Assembly (NCBI GenBank): GCA_020633435.1
Contig: JACKDP010000001.1
Coordinates: 186,001-250,000 of the forward strand
Length of the DNA stretch: 64,000 nt
From: Myxococcales bacterium
GTDB taxonomy: Bacteria; Myxococcota_A; Bradymonadia; UBA7976; UBA1532
Reading direction: 5' to 3'
Under the pieces are notes generated by a model. The model was not told the DNA's origin. It searched no databases and was given only the letters and a program-made list of their open reading frames with translations. Below are positions 32,914 through 40,604 of the stretch, piece after piece. The position numbers were made by a program, and so were the translations under genes. The number at the start of each line of letters is the position of its first letter. The stretch's first letter is position 1.

Positions 32914-35140
32914 AGGCCGCGTTGGCGCTGGCCAGCGCGCCGAACAGCTCGCCGATGCCGGCGGTGCGGGTCGTCGACAGCTCCCCCTCGCCCCGGCCGT
33001 CGACGGCCCGGACGCGCACGCGGCGCTCCTTCTCCTTCTTCTTGGCCCAGAGCTTCCGCGTCTCGCGGGCCCCGTTGAAGTCGAGGAACACGACCTCGAC
33101 CCAGCCCGCCCAGGGCGGCGCGGCCTCGGCCTCGCGCGGCGACTCCTTCTGGGGCGCAGCCGCCGCGGCCTGGCCGGGCGTCGCCGCGGTGGTCACGTCG
33201 ACGACCTCTTCCTCGGGGGCCGGCGGCTGGGGCAGCAGATCGCCCGTCCACGCACGGTCGGCCCGCCTGGCGCCCGCCGGCCGCTCCTTCTTCCAGGCCT
33301 CCCACTTCGCGCGCCCGCCCCACGGCAGCAACGCGGCCCCGTCCTGCTTGATCCGGTTGAACTCATTGGGCTGGATGGTCGGGTACCGGATCTGCCGGGC
33401 CTCGCCCTCCTCCACCGGCGTGACCATCGCCAGCAGCTCGAAGAGCGTCCGCGAGCTCGCCCACTTCTCGCCCGTGGCCGCCTGCATGTAGCCGGTGAAG
33501 GCCTCCACCGTGCCCGCCGCCGCCACGGTCTCGCCGCCGACGACCGTCCGCAGCGCCTCCGCCGTCAGCCGCAGCGTGACCGCCCCGAAGCCCAGCGGCC
33601 GCCCGCGCCCGATCTGGTGCATGGCCCCGGCGTGCCCGCCGAAGTCGAGCGCCCAGATCAGCGCCCCCAGCTCCATCGGCCGCAGGTTGTGCACCCGCAC
33701 CCGTGCCACGAAGCGCGTCCCCGCCGGCAGCGGCGCGAACCGGCTCTTGTGATCGTCCCTGGCCGTGTCGGGCATGAGCGGCCGCCGGTTCGCCCGGGGC
33801 TGCACCAGGTAGCGCTTCCAGCCCCGGGCCTTGAGCTTCGGATCCATGTAGGTCGACCAGACCGACCGGCCGGCATCCCGAGCCGGCCCTCCGTCCACGT
33901 CACGCCCCTGCTGCAGGTAGTGCGGGTAGAACGACGCCTTGGGCGCCCCGAACACGGCCTCGACGACCGAGGTCGGCCGCACGTCGCCCTGCACTCGACC
34001 CTGACCGACGGCCACGCGCCCGCGTAGCGCGCCCCGCTGCTTGTCGGCCGGCTCGTTGCCGCGCACATAGCCGAACATCGCCTCCGCCAGATCAGGCCAG
34101 TGACGCACACCCGCGGTCCTGGACGCGCCCGCCAGCCCGGCCTGCGCCCCCTCGACCGCGTCGCCCGTCGTCTGGTCGTAGGCCAGCTTGAACATCATCG
34201 CAAGGCCGAACGCCCGCAGCCCGCCATCGGGCTTGAGCAGGAAGAACACCGGCACCCGCCCCACCCGCGGCCACTGCTTCAGCCAGAAGCCCCACTCCTC
34301 GTTGGGCTCCACCGTGTCGCGGTGCTGCGCCCGGTCGGCTCGGTGGATGAACTCGAAGTCCTCGCGCTGCTGCGCGCTCACGGGGATGGGTTCGCCGGCC
34401 TCGCCGAAGAACAGGAAGTCGTGGTGCTTCTTCCTGGTCTCGCCCGACTTGCGATCCTGTGGCTGCCCCGTGAAGACGAGTCGCCCACGCTGCGGCAGCC
34501 CGCGACCCGCGACGCCGTAGGCCGAGATGCGCGTCACGCCCCCGACGGTCTGGCCCCCCGCCAGGGTGAGCGCCACCGGGCAGTCGTAGGTCTGGAACGC
34601 CCGGTCCCCGAACGCCTCGTACTTCCTCACGGCGCTCTGCTTCTCGTTCGGCCGGAAGCCCGTCACTCCGATGTTCCGCGCCAGCCCCTCCAGCATGCCG
34701 TACTCGGCCTTGGCGAAGTGGCACGGCTCGATGGCCCACTGCTCCCCGTCGCGCACCAGCCAGCCCGCGTTGACCAGCGGCGTCGGCTCGCCCCGCACGA
34801 TGGCGGCCATGTGGTTCCCGTACTCCCGCCGGTTCTGCAGGTCACGAAACCCGTAGCGCTGGTTGTTGAATGGCGCGATGCGCCCGAACCCCGCGATCTC
34901 GATGACCGATCGCAGCATGCCGCGCAGGCTCGTGCCCGGGATGGCGTAGCGCCCATCCGGGTCGCGGCTGAAGCCATCACTGTCGCCATCGCCGACGAAA
35001 ATGTCCGTTCTTGCGGTCACTTCCACGTCGAAGTGCCCGCTGATGCCGTCCTCGAACGGGATGTCATGGCTCGCGTGGTCGGCCCAGGCGGGCAGGACGA
35101 TCGTCTCCGGCGGCGGCACGAAGTTGTACGGCGAGATCAT
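32837..35140 (-). CDS. Large CRISPR RAMP protein, TIGR03986 family (Cas7-with-insertion-like)
   Basis: A 767-residue protein. The N-terminus (SPYNFVPPPETIVLPAW, HDIPFEDGISGHFDV) and the RAMP core (DIFVGDGDSDGFSRDPDGRY then AIPGTSLRGMLRSVIEI) identify TIGR03986. A long insertion follows, and a second conserved glycine-rich region (GGHAGAMHQIGRGRPLGFG, about residues 500-530) closes the Cas7 fold. After about residue 600 come a charged linker and a small OB- or RNA-binding-like end. It probably forms the crRNA 3'-end part of the backbone, like the Cas7-insertion subunit of type III-Dv complexes. It is the last gene of the effector operon and overlaps the Csx19-like gene by ATGA. Confidence 0.85.
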   Translation of the reverse strand: MISPYNFVPPPETIVLPAWADHASHDIPFEDGISGHFDVEVTARTDIFVGDGDSDGFSRDPDGRYAIPGTSLRGMLRSVIEIAGFGRIAPFNNQRYGFRDLQNRREYGNHMAAIVRGEPTPLVNAGWLVRDGEQWAIEPCHFAKAEYGMLEGLARNIGVTGFRPNEKQSAVRKYEAFGDRAFQTYDCPVALTLAGGQTVGGVTRISAYGVAGRGLPQRGRLVFTGQPQDRKSGETRKKHHDFLFFGEAGEPIPVSAQQREDFEFIHRADRAQHRDTVEPNEEWGFWLKQWPRVGRVPVFFLLKPDGGLRAFGLAMMFKLAYDQTTGDAVEGAQAGLAGASRTAGVRHWPDLAEAMFGYVRGNEPADKQRGALRGRVAVGQGRVQGDVRPTSVVEAVFGAPKASFYPHYLQQGRDVDGGPARDAGRSVWSTYMDPKLKARGWKRYLVQPRANRRPLMPDTARDDHKSRFAPLPAGTRFVARVRVHNLRPMELGALIWALDFGGHAGAMHQIGRGRPLGFGAVTLRLTAEALRTVVGGETVAAAGTVEAFTGYMQAATGEKWASSRTLFELLAMVTPVEEGEARQIRYPTIQPNEFNRIKQDGAALLPWGGRAKWEAWKKERPAGARRADRAWTGDLLPQPPAPEEEVVDVTTAATPGQAAAAAPQKESPREAEAAPPWAGWVEVVFLDFNGARETRKLWAKKKEKERRVRVRAVDGRGEGELSTTRTAGIGELFGALASANAAFTFFARVDDEAIAQVALALPPEATG

Positions 35141-35589
35141 CGGCTGCCCTCCCTCAAGTCTCCGAAGCCCACGAACCGGGTGGCGGTCGGCTCGGCCAGC
35201 GCCGTGCCGACCGCCAGGTTCGTCACCGGCGTCACCGGCCAGAACACCTCGTAGGTCACCGGCCCCGACTCGATGCCCTCCACATGCCCCACCCGCGGAT
35301 CGATGGACCGCAGGACGACCGTCTGCACGGTGTGCGGCGCGCCCTCACCCCTGATCAGCGTCGCGACCGCCCACCGCCTCCCGTCGTAGCGCACGGTGGT
35401 GGTCGTGTTGCCGTTCGCCACCTCCGCCGCCAGCAGCGGCAGATCGTCGATCTCGGGCGAGAGCAGGCCCCCATCCAGCCGGGCCACCGCGCTGGCGGTG
35501 CAGACCCAGCCGTCGCCGCCGGCCGCACGCAGCGCCTCCCAGGCCGCCTCGGGCGTGTCGACCGTCTTCACCTCGACTCGGAAGTTCAT
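35137..35589 (-). CDS. Csx19-like CRISPR-associated protein (TIGR03984-like)
   Basis: A 150-residue protein locked between two RAMP genes by four-base overlaps on both sides. It reads as a compact alpha/beta protein (WVCTASAVARLDGG, NTTTTVRYDGRRWAVATLIR, PVTYEVFWPVTPVTNLAVG, RFVGFGDLR). Size, position and the W-x-C-T-x-x-A start followed by a D-G-x-L turn agree with the small Csx19 family of type III-D loci. The match is made from position and general pattern, so a different small accessory subunit cannot be excluded. Confidence 0.55.
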   Translation of the reverse strand: MNFRVEVKTVDTPEAAWEALRAAGGDGWVCTASAVARLDGGLLSPEIDDLPLLAAEVANGNTTTTVRYDGRRWAVATLIRGEGAPHTVQTVVLRSIDPRVGHVEGIESGPVTYEVFWPVTPVTNLAVGTALAEPTATRFVGFGDLREGSR

Positions 35590-37049
35590 CGCCGCTCCCC
35601 CTTGAAGTAGCCGTAGCCCCGATCGGCCCCCGCCCCGAGGTTCAGGCGCTCCTCCAGCAGGTCGTCGATGGCCCGATCCAGCGCCGCGCGGGCCTGCGCG
35701 AAGGCCTCCGCCTCGCCGCCCTTGAGCTTCCTGCCGGCCGGCTCGCCCACCACCAGCGTCACCTCCAGCTTCACGTCACCCACCCGGGTCTCCTGGTACA
35801 GATGCCCGGCCAGCGGCCCGCCCGTGAACCGATCCAGCGCCACGTGGGTGGCCGTCGACACGTTCACCGCCGAGACCGGGATGCGCACATCCTCGATGAG
35901 CACGCAGCCGGGCCGACCCCGCGCCTCCGCCGTGCCCTTGGCGCTCTCCTTGATCTCCCCGAAGAGCAGCGCGATGCCCGGCAGCGCTTCCGGCCCAAAC
36001 CAGTCAAGGTCCGCCTTCGGATCCTGCGTCGGATCCTGCGTCGGGTGCGTGTGGGCGTGCAGCTTCGAGTCCGCCGCCCGCAGGTAGAACGCCGTCCGGT
36101 GCCGCAGGGCCCCCTTGATGGCCGACGCGGGCAACACCAGCTCCGGCTCCCCCACCGCCCCACGCCCATCCGACCAGACCACCCGCCGCTCGGTGTACGG
36201 CAGCAGATCCGACTGCCCCGCCTCGAGCCCGTCGCCGTCCCCGCCGCCGATCTGCCAGGGCTCCACGGCCTCCAGCGCCAGCGTCACCCCCTCCGGCGCT
36301 CCACCCGAGCCCTTCCCCGGCGCCATCGCCATCCCCAGCGGCACCTCCGCCAGCCGCATGGGCCGCGCGATGTAGGCATCCAGGTCCACCCGGTCCCGCA
36401 GGTCGTACGACCGCAGCCCGTGCCGCACCACCCGGAAGGCCCCCAGGCCCCCCCGCGTCCGCCCGCCCAGGCGCACCGCCGGCTCATCCAGCAGCGCCAC
36501 CACCTTCGCCAGCGTGTCATCCGCCGGATCGTCGCTCATCACCTCCAGCTCGAAGCTGAACCGGTGCCCCGCCATCACGCTCGCGCGGTCGTGCTTCCCC
36601 CGCCCATCGGCGACGCCGCGGTGGTTCAGGCGCACATGGTCGCGCCGCACGACGCCCCGCGCCGCCGCCAGCACCGGATCGGCCTCGACGGTGGCCGGCG
36701 GCACCAGCCCCTGCGCCGGCCGGTCGTCCTGGCCGTGCACGCTGCCCCACGACACCCGCAGCCGGGATCGCTGGGCATCGGCCGGCTCCTCGTCGTTCCG
36801 CCCCGTCCGCACCTTCGGGCGCTGGTAGCCGAAGAGCGCGTCCGCTTCGCCGCCCCACGCCGCCCGCAGCACTCCTGCGAGGGAAGTACCCGGAATCGTG
36901 GGCAGATCGTTCGCATCCCGGGCTACCGCGTTGGCTGCGTCCAGCGTGTCGTCCCCCGTCCCGATGGACAGCGGGGCCGCCAGCTCGATGACCACCCGCA
37001 GCAGGTGCCGATATCGCCCCAGCAGGTTCTTGTGCTCTGCGTCGCTCAT
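35586..37049 (-). CDS. Double-RAMP (Cas7-2x-like) type III CRISPR protein
   Basis: A 487-residue protein of two Cas7/Csm3-type RAMP domains in one chain. Domain 1: PLSIGTGDDTLDAANAVARD then IPGTSLAGVLR (52-62); Asp37 sits where Csm3 has the target-RNA-cleaving Asp, before the R-D of the conserved RD-x-x-x-LP-x-IPG pattern. Domain 2 (from about 240): WQIGGGDGDGLEAG, then LPASAIKGALRHR and RIPVSAVNVST, ending RGYGYFKG. The ATG at 37049 overlaps the Csx10 stop. It would give two backbone subunits and one or two cleavage sites in the target RNA. Such fusion is the hallmark of type III-Dv Cas7-2x. Confidence 0.85.
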   Translation of the reverse strand: MSDAEHKNLLGRYRHLLRVVIELAAPLSIGTGDDTLDAANAVARDANDLPTIPGTSLAGVLRAAWGGEADALFGYQRPKVRTGRNDEEPADAQRSRLRVSWGSVHGQDDRPAQGLVPPATVEADPVLAAARGVVRRDHVRLNHRGVADGRGKHDRASVMAGHRFSFELEVMSDDPADDTLAKVVALLDEPAVRLGGRTRGGLGAFRVVRHGLRSYDLRDRVDLDAYIARPMRLAEVPLGMAMAPGKGSGGAPEGVTLALEAVEPWQIGGGDGDGLEAGQSDLLPYTERRVVWSDGRGAVGEPELVLPASAIKGALRHRTAFYLRAADSKLHAHTHPTQDPTQDPKADLDWFGPEALPGIALLFGEIKESAKGTAEARGRPGCVLIEDVRIPVSAVNVSTATHVALDRFTGGPLAGHLYQETRVGDVKLEVTLVVGEPAGRKLKGGEAEAFAQARAALDRAIDDLLEERLNLGAGADRGYGYFKGERR

Positions 37050-38497
37050 CCGTCCACCTCCTGGGCCGCCACCCGCGCCATCCGCTCCGCCGCCAGGACG
37101 AGCGCCCGGGGCAACCAGACGGCATCCTTCGCCGTCTTGCCCGCGAAGACCGCCTCCAGGCCCTTCACGCCCCCCGACCGCTCCCACCGGTGCCGCGCCA
37201 CCCCGCGCCGACAGACCCCATCCGCGCTGAGCAGCGCGTCCTGCAGATACTCTGCCTGGGCCCCCACATGCTTGCGCGCCTCCTGGGCCACCCGGCGCCA
37301 CTGGGCCGGGGGCAGGCCGCGCACCCGCTTCAGGCTGTCGAGCACCGCCAGGTGCCCACTCCAGACCTCGTCATCCAGCTTCGCAGCGTCCCAGCGCGGC
37401 CCCAGCCAGCCCCCCAGCGGGTCCGCCGGCATGATTCCGTAGTGCTCCGCCCCCTTCGCCTGAGAGGCCTTCGGCTTCCGCCAGGCGACCCAGTCCTCGA
37501 GCGGCGGCGGATCCCGCCAGACCGCCCCCAGGCCCTCGGCCCGGCCGAAGCCCACGCCCTCGCCCACGTAGGCGTCGATGGCCGCCTTCGGCGTCGTCAC
37601 CCCGGTGAACGTGATCACGCTGCCCGCCGAGAGAGCGATGCGCTCCACCTCCGGCCGCTGGCGGTGCGTGTTGAAGGGCGTCCACCGCACCGTCCGCAGC
37701 AACGTGCGCGCGGCATCCAGCGCCGCCCCCGCGTTCAGCCCGAAGTGCGCCGGCTCCGGCGTCAGCGTCGGCTGGCCCGTCGCCGCGCTCAGCAGGCACG
37801 CCTCGCTGCGCAGCAGGAAGACCACCTCGCCAGCCTCGGTCGGCCGCGGCGTATCGGGCCAGTCCCAGGCCGCACACTCCCGAATCTGTGCCCGCCCATA
37901 CTCCGTCCGCTTGCTCCACCCCAGCGTGGCCCGGCCGAACAGCTGCTCGCGCACCACCGCCAGCGCCTCCGCCGCCCGCGGCCCGCTGGCCTCGACGACG
38001 CCCCGCAGCCGCGTCCCGGCCGGCAGCGCCTGCACCTGGAAAAGGTTGCCCTCCTCGGCCCGCTGCGTCTCGAAGCTCACCTTCGTCTTCAGCTCGACCT
38101 CGGTCCCGACCTTCAGCCGCTCCCCGTCGAGGCTGGCCTGCACGCCATGCCGGTCGTGGGCGCCCTGGACGATCGCGTCGCCTGCCGCCGCGTCGGCCCA
38201 CTCCATCGTCCCCAGGTCGTCGGCCAGCGCCCCCTTCGGCGCGTGGAACGACAGCGGCCACACCACCGCCGGCCGCCCCGAGCGCTGGTCCACCACCCGC
38301 GCGTCGCTGAAGCGCACCTCGCCGCTGTGGAAGATCGTCCAGGCCAGCCCCTTCGCCTCGGCCGCCTCGTAGCCGCGGCGCGCGGCCACATGCCCCAGCA
38401 CCACCCCGCCCGGGCAGAAGTCCAGCCCCAGCCCCCCCGCCGACCGCGGCTTGAAGCTGGTGTCGCTCAACATCTCGATTTCATAGAAGATCTTCAT
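37046..38497 (-). CDS. csx10: Csx10 (Cas5-type RAMP) with helical C-terminal extension
   Basis: A 483-residue protein starting MKIFYEIEMLSD at the ATG that overlaps the upstream Cas7 stop. The early motif RSAGGLGLDFCPGGVVLGHVAAR is the Csx10/Cas5 version of the RAMP P-G-S loop, followed by QVQALPAGTRLRGVVEASGP and GWSKRTEYGRAQIREC (glycine-rich region). From about residue 345 on the chain becomes helical (WSGHLAVLDSLKRVRGL, WRRVAQEARKHVGAQAEYLQDAL, ALVLAAERMARVAAQEV). No separate Cas11 gene exists in this operon, so this part may supply the small-subunit function, as in the Cas7-Cas5-Cas11 fusion of type III-Dv. That is inference. Confidence 0.78.
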   Translation of the reverse strand: MKIFYEIEMLSDTSFKPRSAGGLGLDFCPGGVVLGHVAARRGYEAAEAKGLAWTIFHSGEVRFSDARVVDQRSGRPAVVWPLSFHAPKGALADDLGTMEWADAAAGDAIVQGAHDRHGVQASLDGERLKVGTEVELKTKVSFETQRAEEGNLFQVQALPAGTRLRGVVEASGPRAAEALAVVREQLFGRATLGWSKRTEYGRAQIRECAAWDWPDTPRPTEAGEVVFLLRSEACLLSAATGQPTLTPEPAHFGLNAGAALDAARTLLRTVRWTPFNTHRQRPEVERIALSAGSVITFTGVTTPKAAIDAYVGEGVGFGRAEGLGAVWRDPPPLEDWVAWRKPKASQAKGAEHYGIMPADPLGGWLGPRWDAAKLDDEVWSGHLAVLDSLKRVRGLPPAQWRRVAQEARKHVGAQAEYLQDALLSADGVCRRGVARHRWERSGGVKGLEAVFAGKTAKDAVWLPRALVLAAERMARVAAQEVDG

Positions 38498-39096
38498 GCC
38501 GGCTTCTCCCACTCCAGCGACAGCCGCGCCGTCCCCAGCCCGCGCGAGCGGTGGGCCCCCAGCTCCTGCACCAGCCCCACCGCCAGCTCGACGGCCTCCT
38601 TGTGCGCCTGCTCCCATTCATTGAGCCGCACCTCCGCCACGAGCGTCAGCGGCACCGCCACCTCCACCCGCCGCAGCGTCGCGTCCTTCGGCACCCCGTC
38701 CTGCATGGCCGTGCTGCCGAAGTTCCGGTACAGCTGCGCCGCCGCCGACAACCGCGAGGCGTCATCCGCGGTCTCGAACCAGTCCAGCCACGCCTTCGGC
38801 AGGCGCGCCGAGTCCACCGACAGCAGCCCCGGCGTGCTCTCGAAGCGCGACCGCTTGCCGCGCTCCTCGGGCAGCCCGCACACCGCGTCATGCACCGCCC
38901 CCGTGATGTGCTTCTGCTCGGCCAGAAAGTGCAGCTGGTGGGCGATGAGGCCGGCCACATGCCGCCCCGCAATCATGGGCAGCCCCAGCCGGTCCCGGCG
39001 AACGACCGCATCCGCCCGCCAGGCATCCCCCTTGCCCCCACCCGCGTGCCAGAACCCCGACAGCTCGATGGTCAACGTCCCGCGCAGCTCAGCCAT
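38494..39096 (-). CDS. Single Cas7/Csm3-type RAMP protein
   Basis: A 200-residue RAMP subunit. GTLTIELSGFWHAGGGKGD is the first strand and loop, Asp29 in RADAVVRRD sits at the position of the Csm3 cleavage Asp, GLPMIAGRHVAGLIAHQ (38-54) is the IPG-x-x-x-x-G equivalent, and LGAHRSRGLGTARLSL is the C-terminal glycine-rich loop. It overlaps cas10 by eight bases and csx10 by four. In type III-Dv this unit is fused to Cas5-Cas11; here it is free. Confidence 0.82.
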   Translation of the reverse strand: MAELRGTLTIELSGFWHAGGGKGDAWRADAVVRRDRLGLPMIAGRHVAGLIAHQLHFLAEQKHITGAVHDAVCGLPEERGKRSRFESTPGLLSVDSARLPKAWLDWFETADDASRLSAAAQLYRNFGSTAMQDGVPKDATLRRVEVAVPLTLVAEVRLNEWEQAHKEAVELAVGLVQELGAHRSRGLGTARLSLEWEKPA

Positions 39097-40507
39097 CGGA
39101 CCCCTCCCCCACGGCGACGAGCGCCAGCAGATCCCCCCAGGGCGAGCGCTCTGCCCCGGCGGCCCCCAGCCACGGCCCGCGAGCCAGCCCCGGCGCCAGG
39201 TCGTCGAGCTTCTTCAGCAGCGCCGGCAATTTCTTCCCCTGCAGAGCCCGCTGGACCTCCAGGATGCGATCCCACTGCTTCTGCGCACGGCCGTCGACCG
39301 CGCCCGCGGCCACCTCCTCGGCCATGGTCTCGACCATCCCGCGCACCGGTCCCCGGGGCAGCGCCCGCACGGCCTCGACCGCCTGCTGCAGCCGGCTCAC
39401 ATGGCCGTCAGCATCACGGCCGGCCAGGCGGTACCCCGACCACGCCAGCGCGGGCCCCTCTTTCGGCGCCTTCGCGATCCCCTCCGTCGCCAGGGACGTG
39501 AAGCGCTGGAACCGCACGACCGACTGCTCTCGCCCCTGCTCCTTGGCCGCCTTGCACAGCCCGTCCGCCAGCTCGTGGGCCAGGTGGAAGGCGTGATTGG
39601 CGCGCACGAAGGCCACGCCCGCACAGAGCGTCAGGGCGCCGACGTCCTTCTCCACCTTCGTCGCCTCCTCGAAGGCCGCCGTGTACGCCCGCAGAAAGTC
39701 CAGCGCCCGATCCGCGCGGACGATCATCGAGAGGTCATCGCCCCCCGAGACGACATCCACGCCCAGCAGCCACTTCCCTTGCGTCGGCTTGAGCGTGTGC
39801 AAGGCCGAGCCCAGCGCCCGGTCGGCCGCGCTCGCCAGCCCGGCCGAGAACGCCGCCAGCTTTCCCAGATCCTCGAGCCGGGCCACCTTGGCGCCGATGC
39901 CGTTGCCGTCGGCATGGATGGCCGCGATGTCGTGCGCCTCGCCCGCCAGATCGGGGAGGTGCCAGGGCATCTCGCAGCCCCCCAGCCCCGGATCCGCCAG
40001 CAGCTTCTCATCGTGCTTGCGGCGACTGCCCGCCGCTCCGGCCCCGTCCGCGGCCTGCGTCGCGAGGTCGACCCCCGGCGCCTCTGCCCAGACTACCGGC
40101 AGGCCTCGCCACGACACATCGACCACCGGCGACGTCATCGGCCCCAGGACCGCCGGCCGTCTCCGCGCCTTCGTCATCTGGTCGATGAGGCGGCTCATCG
40201 GCTTCGGCCCTTCGCCCGGCACCCAGCCCTGCACGATGGCCAGCCCCGGCGCGAACTCGGCGACGGCCGCCGGCCACCGCCCCAGGAAGTCCTTCAGCTC
40301 GGCATCGGTGCGGAACCCCACCGTCGCGCCACCTGCCGCCTGGGCGAGCACCGCGCCTGCGCTCCCCAGCACTTCGGGCAGCCTGGTCTCCACCAGTTCC
40401 CGCACGATCGCGCTCGCGCCCAGCATGTGCTTGAGCTTGCGATGCGACAGCACGTACGCCCCGATGGATCGGGCCTCGGTGCGGTACAACCACTTCCAGT
40501 CGCTCAT
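39089..40507 (-). CDS. cas10: Short Cas10 without HD domain, cyclase motif intact
   Basis: A 472-residue type III signature subunit. It starts directly with the first palm domain (WKWLYRTEARSIGAYVLSH, MLGASAIVRELV); the N-terminal HD DNase domain of most Cas10 proteins is absent. The second palm has IHADGNGIG (197-205) and the catalytic GGDD (255-258, in VVSGGDDLS), with TLCAGVAFV after it, so cyclic oligoadenylate synthesis should be possible. The last 100 residues are helical, as in Cas10 domain 4. Size is about 60 percent of a typical Cas10. The ATG at 40507 lies 97 bases after the effector gene. Confidence 0.92.
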   Translation of the reverse strand: MSDWKWLYRTEARSIGAYVLSHRKLKHMLGASAIVRELVETRLPEVLGSAGAVLAQAAGGATVGFRTDAELKDFLGRWPAAVAEFAPGLAIVQGWVPGEGPKPMSRLIDQMTKARRRPAVLGPMTSPVVDVSWRGLPVVWAEAPGVDLATQAADGAGAAGSRRKHDEKLLADPGLGGCEMPWHLPDLAGEAHDIAAIHADGNGIGAKVARLEDLGKLAAFSAGLASAADRALGSALHTLKPTQGKWLLGVDVVSGGDDLSMIVRADRALDFLRAYTAAFEEATKVEKDVGALTLCAGVAFVRANHAFHLAHELADGLCKAAKEQGREQSVVRFQRFTSLATEGIAKAPKEGPALAWSGYRLAGRDADGHVSRLQQAVEAVRALPRGPVRGMVETMAEEVAAGAVDGRAQKQWDRILEVQRALQGKKLPALLKKLDDLAPGLARGPWLGAAGAERSPWGDLLALVAVGEGSDG

Positions 40508-40604
40508 GGGCGGTCCCCTTGCAGGTCGGGCTCACGGGGTATTGGCGCCAGCCCGCCGAAGTGTGCAGACAAATTCGCAACCCGCCGACGCGGCAGGTGC
40601 AGCC

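Noticed and set aside
40508..40604. A tracrRNA-like or anti-CRISPR small gene between cas10 and the effector
   Set aside because: The 97-base gap has no complement to the repeat and no open frame with a start and ribosome site.
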